A DNA stretch of 26,244 nucleotides, taken from assembly GCF_000003605.2 (NCBI RefSeq), contig NW_003155740.1, forward strand, positions 677,087-703,330, written 5' to 3'. The notes under the pieces were generated by a model that was not told the DNA's origin, made no database searches, and was given only the letters and a program-made list of their open reading frames with translations. Position numbers and translations under genes: made by a program. Source of the DNA: Saccoglossus kowalevskii. Taxonomy: Eukaryota > Hemichordata > Enteropneusta > Harrimaniidae. Shown here one piece after another: positions 20,946-26,244 of the stretch (positions are counted from its first letter, which is position 1; every line of letters starts with the position of its first letter).

Positions 20946-21250
20946 GCCGACCTTCAGTAACCCATCATGACTAAGGTCAATACCAAGTTTGAATGAAATC
21001 GGTCAAGGCATGTCCGAGAAACGGTCGATGATATATCCAAATGTTGATTTTTTTGTGTTTTTTGAGACGAAAAAATCTGTCAGTCGGTCAAAGGTCAACC
21101 AAACCAAAAATAAATCGATGTGCATATGTCTCCCAATGTGACTTGTGTTTGTACCCAGGTTTGAAGAAAAGTTGTCAAGGTATCCCTGGAAAACGAATGG
21201 AGCCCAAACCATAAGTCCTTGTTTCGGACTACGTCCGCCGGGGACTAATT
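20946..21250. repeat. Dispersed repeat fragment with paired GGTCAAGG phrases
   Basis: Two related phrases lie about 175 bp apart: AAGTTTGAATGAAATCGGTCAAGG, recognisable from its halves AAGTTTGAATGAAAT and GGTCAAGGCATGTCCGAGA near 20987, and GGTTTGAAGAAAAGTTGTCA with AGGTATCCCTGGAAAACG near 21160. The segment ends in TTCGGACTACGTCCGCCGGG, a GC-rich string unlike its surroundings. It looks like a fragment of an interspersed repeat; the 69-aa minus-strand open frame here is a shadow. Confidence 0.4.
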
Positions 21251-21627
21251 ATCATGCAACTTTTATTTTTCATACGTCTATCCTTGTTTGTATCTGAATT
21301 AAAAGACACATAGGAAATGGATATATATGTAAAGTCAACCTAATAGTTGCTAAAATCTATTGGTATTCAGTCTACTTAGATATGCGCACACTGGAAATTT
21401 TTAGACAAAAGGGACAATGAAAAATGTATCAATTGTGTTTGGCAAATAAAAACAAAATTTCCCATTTTGGAATTATGTTATATCACGATAATTAAACATT
21501 ATACATAACATACTTTGACTGAGGTATAGCACGTTGAGCACTACCTAGATATTTGCTTGTTAACTTCAGAGTTGCAGTACATGATTTAGCGTCTGTTGGC
21601 TATCATGCTAACAACCAAACTCTTCAA

Positions 21628-23843
21628 CTACAATGCTACAATGCCACCAGAGTTGTCTTCAAGCGGATTAATTGTATTCGCCACTACTTCTAATTCATCA
21701 TATAGGAGAGGAGAATGACGATTAGGAATGACAACTGCTGCTGCTTCTTGTTCTGGAACAGGTCCATGCCAGTCAATCCGGTATTCACTTATTTCATCCT
21801 GTGAGTAAAAATTACATCAATAAATTAAGTACACACAAATAAATATGCTTATAATAATGTTATTCCAAATAAAATCACATATATGCATTATTTTAGAGCA
21901 CCTATGCATCAGTGGTTCTTGAGATATCAGTGGAACTGCTTTAAATTAGCAAATTAAGTAACCAAATTGTACGGATTTCAACCAAAAACTAATCAGGTCT
22001 GTGCCTTTCATAGAGGGTCTACGTGCCAAGTTTCATTGAAATCTGATGACAAGAACAGACACAAAAAATACAAACTAGTTTATGACTATTGTGTAATTTG
22101 TACGTATTCGTAAATTGTACAAAATCCAAGTTAAGAATTTAATAAAGGTATTTGTATCTAACAATAAGTTACATACATTAGCGTTAATATAGACAACGTT
22201 GTATAATATTTGTTACTTACCGCAGTGCTTGGCTCAAATTATTCCTGCATAACTCTATACCTAGATTCTGCCATAATCAGACACCCTTGAATCCAGAGCT
22301 GTATTGGGGTGAATATATTTTCAGAGCATAGCTTGTGTTTGTTCCATCCATCTTGACAGTTTTGATTAATAATAATAGTGAATGCAAAACAAGTCAAGAT
22401 CATTATCTGAATCAAGATCATGGTGGTCCTCCAAGTAATAAAACAGATAATAATATTTAAAGTGCATGCCTTAGAAGGCATCTCTCCACATCTTTTCAAT
22501 TCTCTGGTTGTTTACACGATTCCCAGCAATACAGCTACCTCTACCCTCTCTTTCAGGGTGGCTTAACATAAACCGGGTAACACCCTGTTTTATTCACCTT
22601 TATCAGCTCTAACGCGTGTGGGGGATATTGTATATTTCTACAACATGGCGAAAACAATCAAGTACAGTGGAAGCTTTGTTATTATCAATACTTTGTTATT
22701 ACACAACACACCACACACCGAGAGTACCCATTCACACCTCCACGAAGTACAAATTTCCACCTGTTAACCAATAAGAAATAGCGTAGTTCTTTTTACCAGC
22801 ATATACATCATGGGTTCAATGGGGACATTTGTTGCATTATTATTAGTTGAACTACACTAAATTAAGTTAAAGCCGCTGTAATATCCTTGGCCGCCCTACA
22901 AAGTTTCATTTATTTGCAATACAGGTGAGTTATATTAGTTACAAAAATATGCACAATATCATGATAATTCTTTGTTCAACAATCGACAATTGACTAAACT
23001 ACTAAATCTCCGTTTTGAATTCACAGGACGGACTATATTTTACTCATGGTAAAACTGCATCGTTACGTACTTCCCAGGTTATATTAGTTGTATTCAGTGC
23101 CCACGCGAAGCAGTATTCTAACAGCATTGCATGTTGGCATTTATTGTAATGGCATTTAGAAATAACTTATAATAACTTAAAACGATAAACGGTGCAACAC
23201 ATAAGATGTAATCTCGAACGTCCTTATCTTTCGGATTTGATTTCTGGCAAATCACAATTAAAAAGGGTTCCGCGTTTTCAACTACGCTTTGCTACAATTT
23301 TAAAGAATGTTTTGGAGTCCCAGATCCGGATTGACGGGAGAAGTAAGGGATTTAAGTAATTAATAATAAATACATTTAAATGTATTGTTAAAATATTTTA
23401 TTTCACGGTCAATACTACTGAACTTACCTAATGAGTTTGTGGTTACCATCTATGTGCCAGAGGGCATTTGGGCATGTTACGTTGTAATTTCGTCTCAAAA
23501 CCGTATTAGTTCGTCTGCTATCCACCCCAGTGTCCACCCCATGTGGGTCGACCCGAGTCCTTAGGCTTTTGCGTACGCGGAATATTGGTAGCCACTTTCC
23601 TTGGGCTATGAGAAGTCCATGCAATCTCGTCATTCCCGTATTTGGGAGTAGTTCGATAACATCTGAAACTATTCTGTTAAGTTTGTTGTCGGTAATCTGA
23701 GTGTATTTGCGGGCGTATTTAACATGTATGTTTCTGGTACGCATGGAAACACTTAGCATTGTCGATATCGATGGCTCGGTAAAACGTTCATTAAGCAGAA
23801 ACTGTAACTGTTCCTTACATATATCAACTCCACCAGAGAACAC
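21628..23843 (-). pseudogene. Decayed spliced DDE/rve integrase-like gene (3 exons visible)
   Basis: Read on the minus strand, three exons with intact splice sites assemble: 23843-23428, 22760-22221 and 21798-21628. Exon A gives an N-terminal helical DNA-binding-like region and ends with NALWHIDGNHKLI, holding the first catalytic Asp. Exon B continues WKFVLRGGVNGYSR, then [25 protein letters not shown] (second Asp), [21 protein letters not shown] (third catalytic residue Glu), FYYLEDHHDLDSDNDLDLF and GWNKHKL...TPIQLWIQG. Exon C gives EYRIDWHGPVPEQE and ends INPLEDNSGG...TAG. This matches a multi-copy integrase-core family found in many invertebrate and fish genomes. Stops occur in the expected frame at 22590-22592, 22471-22473, 22366-22368 and 22239-22241, and frameshifts lie near 22690-22720, 22620-22624 (C run) and 22560-22590. 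It is thus not translatable as one protein. Intron 2 carries a TTTGCAT-type repeat. Classification to a named transposon superfamily was not possible. Confidence 0.8.
21880..22080 (-). repeat. TTTGCAT-type dispersed repeat, inverted copy in the integrase pseudogene intron
   Basis: The reverse complement reads TTTCAATGAAACTTGGCACG, then AGACCTGATTAGTTTTTGG, then TTACTTAATTTGCTAATTT and ATATCTCAAGAACCACTGAT, the same order as the plus-strand copies near 19960-20230. It lies wholly inside the intron between pseudogene exons B and C (21799-22220). Confidence 0.65.
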
Positions 23844-23913
23844 CTATGTCGTCCGATAAGTTACAGACAACATGAATGCATTGTCGTTTGCTAGATTAAT
23901 CTAATTTCGAGCA

Positions 23914-24041
23914 TCAGTTCTTGCCGAGTCTTTGGCTTTGTGTGGCGAGAATATTCTCAACAACTCTAACAGCATCATTTACAGCGCCACGACAAGCTTC
24001 GACAGCCTGTCCTGAGATCGAGAAAAGTCACCCGCGGCCAT
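23914..24041 (-). pseudogene. Possible N-terminal exon of the integrase-like pseudogene
   Basis: On the minus strand an ATG in good context (TTAAAATGGCC, ATG at 24041-24039) starts MAAGDFSRS. A second frame then continues QAVEACRGAVNDAVRVVENI to a TGA at 23916-23914. The helical EACRxAVNxAVR pattern fits the N-terminal segment of this integrase family. Joining the two frames needs either a one-base frameshift or an internal acceptor (TTTTCTCGATCTCAG). No clean GT donor towards the exon at 23843 was found (only a GC donor candidate), so the link is tentative. Confidence 0.35.
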
Positions 24042-24145
24042 TTTAATTGAAGCAGAGTTGCGGACGATGCCCCAAAACATGTTTTTTTTGTTAAATAATT
24101 AAAATAAATATATTGTAAAATGTTGTCATTGATAGTAACATAATC

Positions 24146-24280
24146 GTGTTTGACCGAGCCTGGTTGACGCCAGGATAGCGCATTAAAATTGCCATTTGAT
24201 AGAGAGAGGTCACACAGTCCTGTCATGTAGTCCCAAACACGAATATGACTTCTGTGGCAAAATGCACTATGTGTCAGCAC
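24146..24280 (+). repeat. Dispersed repeat (GTTTGACCGAGCCTGGTTGA type)
   Basis: GTTTGACCGAGCCTGGTTGA, GCCATTTGATAGAGAGAGGT and CGAATATGACTTCTGTGGCA with AAATGCACTATG recur in diverged form at about 1044-1160 (TTGTTTGACTGGGCATAATA, then CAATAGAGAGATGGTTACAC, GAATATGGTTTCTGTGGCAT, AATG) and in part at about 3955-4015 (GTTTGATAGGGCCTAGTTGA, then TGCCGTTTGATA). It looks like an old interspersed family of at least 115 bp. The 101-aa minus-strand open frame crossing here is a shadow. Confidence 0.5.
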
Positions 24281-24460
24281 TATCGACTACGGCAACCGAG
24301 ATGGCTCACAACATGGCATTTTATAAAACCATTTTCACAATTAATTTTTATTTATAATTCCTTTTCAATAACCATTTTCGGTTCTGAAATCGATTTTTAA
24401 AACCCACTTTCGCTTCTGATATATGTTTTCATTATAAAAAAACACTTGTTTGAATCCATT

Positions 24461-24825
24461 TTCGTTTTTAAAATCCGTTTTCAAAATCCGTTTTCATTTT
24501 CAAAATCCATTTTTTGATTTCAAAATCCATTTTCGTTTTCAAAATCCATTTTCATTTTTTAAATCCATTTTCATTTTCAAAATCCATTTTTGATTTCAAA
24601 ATCCATTTTCGTTTTTAAAATCCATTTTTGATTTCAAAATCCATTTTCGTTTTTAAAATCCATTTTTGTTTTTAAAATCCATTTTTGATTTCAAAATTCA
24701 TTTTTAAAACCCATTTTTGATTTCAAAATTCATTTTCGTTTTTAAAACCCACTTTGTTTTCAAAATCCATTTTCATTTTTAAAATCTATTTTTTAATCCG
24801 TTTTTGTTTTTAAAATCCATTCTCA
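24461..24825 (+). repeat. 19-bp tandem array, left arm of the foldback element
   Basis: The word AAAATCCATTTT starts at 24522, 24541, 24560, 24579, 24598, 24617, 24636 and 24655, each exactly 19 bp apart; variants (CCGTTTT, CCCATTTT, CTATTTT) extend the array both ways. Units differ mainly at CG/CA/TG after TTTT and at TTTC versus TTTT before AAAATCC. About 19 units are present. Looser relatives (ACCATTTTC) occur further out at about 24327 and 24371. Confidence 0.9.
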
Positions 24826-25018
24826 CGTTTTTGTTGACATTTGAAGTATAGGTATATACGTATTTTTCACGTTGACGCAAATTTTCCATCAGAATTTACA
24901 TAAGAATCGCTGTTGTTTCTCGCCTATCGCTTTAACTGTTTTTACTAAGATTCTCATTTCGATTCGATATTCGATTTGTGTTTAGTTTACCATTTCACCT
25001 TGACCTGATAGTTTTTTT

Positions 25019-25141
25019 GATTTCCACCAGTGATGTTTCCATGACAAGGCTTCTCTACGTAAGTTATTCTTCAGGCTATAACTTTAGCCGTGGTTCCGCG
25101 GCGATTTTGGTTCATAAAGGGCTCTTGGTTTCACCGGTTGG
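25019..25141 (+). repeat. Inner inverted-repeat arm, left
   Basis: Aligns with the reverse complement of 25340-25470 over about 125 bp. Shared blocks are TTTCCATG, AAGGCTT, TACGTAAGTT, CTATAAC, GCCGTG-TTCC-CGGCG and AGGG-TCTT. Differences are scattered substitutions and small indels, so both arms have diverged since they were made. The 62-aa open frame over it has no homology that I recognise. Confidence 0.8.
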
Positions 25142-25339
25142 TCACAGTCAGCTGGCGCACACCTGATATAATAAAATAAACCTTGGAGCTCTCATTTTAT
25201 CAGCTGTAACGTTGATACTCAGATTAGAACAAGTTATAGCTGTGGGTCTGCTGTGTTATCGTACCGGATAAGATACTGTTGGTATACAAGGCAGCGCCAT
25301 CGGTGTTTGTACAGGCATTCAACGCCACAGCGTAAGCCG

Positions 25340-25470
25340 ACAGATGAAGCTAAGAACCCTCTATGGATCCACAAACGCCGTGGAATCACGGCCAAATAGG
25401 TTATAGTCTTAAGAAGAAGAACTTACGTAAATAAGCCTTACCATGGAAATGTCACCGGTGGTAATAACAA
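25340..25470 (-). repeat. Inner inverted-repeat arm, right
   Basis: Reverse-complement partner of 25019-25141. Its minus-strand reading runs CACCGGTGACATTTCCATGG, TAAGGCTTATTTACGTAAGT, CTATAACC, GGCCGTGATTCCACGGCG and AGAGGGTTCTTAG. The span between the arms (25142-25339) shows no clear continuation of pairing. Confidence 0.8.
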
Positions 25471-25539
25471 ATTCGGAATCCGAGTTACAATTCCTAGTCA
25501 CGTGGTATGAGGTCAGAGGGCGAGGTCACAGGTTAAAAA

Positions 25540-25735
25540 GTGAAAATGAAAATGGGATTTTGAAAATGAAAATGGATTTTAAAAATGAAAATGGATTTTA
25601 AAAATGAAAATGAATTTTGAAAATGAAAACGGATTTTAAAAACGAAAATGAATTTTGAAAATGAAAATGGAATTTGAAAACGAAAATGGATTTTGAAAAT
25701 GAAAACTGATTTCAAAGATGAAAATGGATTTAAAC
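25540..25735 (-). repeat. 19-bp tandem array, right arm of the foldback element
   Basis: On the plus strand GGATTTTAAAAATGAAAAT units recur every 19 bp (for example GGATTTT at 25574 and 25593). This is the reverse complement of the left-arm array. About ten units are present. The 60-aa minus-strand frame rich in Phe, Ile and His, with repeated FKIHF words, is a product of the array, not a gene. Confidence 0.9.
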
Positions 25736-25787
25736 AATTGTTTTTTAAAATAAAAACAGAATCCAGAAATGAAAGTGGTGTTTAAAC

Positions 25788-25941
25788 AAGCAGCCTGTCG
25801 GCTGAGATAGCTCCGCTGTTAGCAATGCACATTTCAATTAAAGAACTGAAGACATCATTAGACAAAGCAGCCTGTCGGCTGAGATAGCTCCGCTGTTAGC
25901 AATGCACATGGCAATTAAAGAACAGAAGATATCATTAGAAA
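25788..25941 (+). repeat. Two tandem 77-bp units
   Basis: AAGCAGCCTGTCGGCTGAGA starts at 25788 and again at 25865. The two 77-bp units differ at only about five positions (for example CATTTCAA versus CATGGCAA), so the duplication is far younger than the neighbouring arrays. Each contains CAGCCTGTCGGCTG, a short imperfect palindrome, and ends with a CATCATTAG or TATCATTAG phrase also found in the next repeat. Confidence 0.9.
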
Positions 25942-26244
25942 ATGAACAAATTTGAGAGAGGTCCACATGTAGTACCTATATGTATAATATATCAAAGCAA
26001 TTGGACTTGCGGTTTTCAACAAGAAGTCGAAAATATCACTTTTTACCAAAAATTACAAAAATATTCATCAAAATTAGAGAATTAAAGATATCATCATGAA
26101 ATGAACAAATCTGAGAGAGGTCCACATGTAGTACCTATATATGTAATATCAAAGCAATTGGACTTGCGGTTTTCAACAAGAAGTCGAAAATATCACTTTT
26201 TACCAAAAATTACAAAAATATTCACCGAAATTAGAGAATTAAAG
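25942..26244 (+). repeat. 159-bp tandem repeat, about 1.9 units, running off the window
   Basis: TGAACAAATTTGAGAGAGGT near 25942 recurs as TGAACAAATCTGAGAGAGGT near 26101, and the following GGACTTGCGGTTTTCAACAA plus GAAGTCGAAAATATCACTTT are identical in both. Only a few substitutions and a small indel in the TATATGTATAATATATC part separate the units. The unit end AATTAAAGATATCATCATGA resembles the end of the 77-bp unit, suggesting one composite satellite that continues beyond 26244. Confidence 0.85.

Larger units (their letters stand above)
24390..25788. mobile_element. Foldback-like element: long inverted repeat with 19-bp tandem arrays in both arms
   Basis: The order from each end inward is mirrored. 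(1) Outer arm 24394-24465 pairs with 25722-25788: ACTTTCGCTTCTG / ACTTTCATTTCTG, then AAAAAAACACTTGTTTGAATCC / AAAAAACAATTGTTTAAATCC. (2) A 19-bp tandem array, AAAATCCATTTTCGTTTTT type, on the left and its reverse complement on the right. (3) Inner arm 25019-25141 pairs with 25340-25470, roughly 80% identical by eye. (4) An unpaired loop of about 200 bp. The left arm is longer because it has about 19 array units against about 10 on the right, plus an unmatched spacer of roughly 170 bp. No coding frame is credible. Published foldback elements (Drosophila FB, sea urchin TU) share this plan of tandem repeats inside inverted-repeat arms. Exact ends and target duplications are not resolved. Confidence 0.7.

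Noticed and set aside
22239-22499. 86-aa minus-strand open frame taken as a stand-alone gene
   Set aside because: Only its C-terminal half (GWNKHKL to the stop) is in the integrase frame; the first half is out of frame with the integrase coding sequence, so it is part of the broken middle exon rather than a gene.
25533-25715. 60-aa minus-strand open frame with repeated FKIHF words
   Set aside because: It is a translation of the 19-bp tandem array; the period is not a multiple of three and no gene context exists.

Overview
The window looks like nuclear DNA of an invertebrate animal, probably aquatic. Genes are spliced at GT-AG introns, poly(A) signals are AATAAA, the background is AT-rich, and diverged dispersed repeats fill the introns and intergenic DNA. 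The species cannot be fixed from the sequence. Three protein-coding loci are supported: the 3' part of a PAIP1-like translation factor gene, an intronless Tctex1-type dynein light chain gene, and a broken spliced integrase-like gene on the minus strand.

Layout. 1-8140 (+): eight exons of a PAIP1-like gene (MIF4G domain plus acidic C-terminal PABP-binding tail). The 5' end lies outside the window; the stop is at 7855-7857 and a poly(A) signal at 8115. Its introns hold diverged repeats and a 143-bp TTAA-flanked MITE. 8141-12850: intergenic, no convincing gene. 12885-13484 (+): single-exon Tctex1-domain dynein light chain (199 aa), poly(A) signal near 13763. 13770-21600: repeat-rich intergenic DNA with two more copies of the same MITE (15807-15951 and 19386-19542), a degenerate CATTATTT-rich tract, dispersed TTTGCAT-type repeats, and one short region (about 17240-17485) open in several frames. 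21628-23843 (-), possibly to 24041: three exons of a DDE/rve integrase-like gene whose splice sites and catalytic motifs are still readable, but which carries several stops and frameshifts and is therefore a pseudogene.

24390-25788: an inverted-repeat (foldback-like) structure. Its two arms carry arrays of a 19-bp tandem repeat in opposite orientation, followed inward by a non-tandem arm segment of about 125 bp, around a loop of about 200 bp. 25788-26244: two nearly identical 77-bp tandem units, then 1.9 copies of a 159-bp unit that runs out of the window.

The two intact genes have unrelated roles (translation initiation; dynein/axonemal motor), and nothing indicates that they work together. 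The unusual content is in the mobile DNA: the foldback element, the TTAA MITE family carrying NRF1-like palindromes, and the decayed integrase gene.
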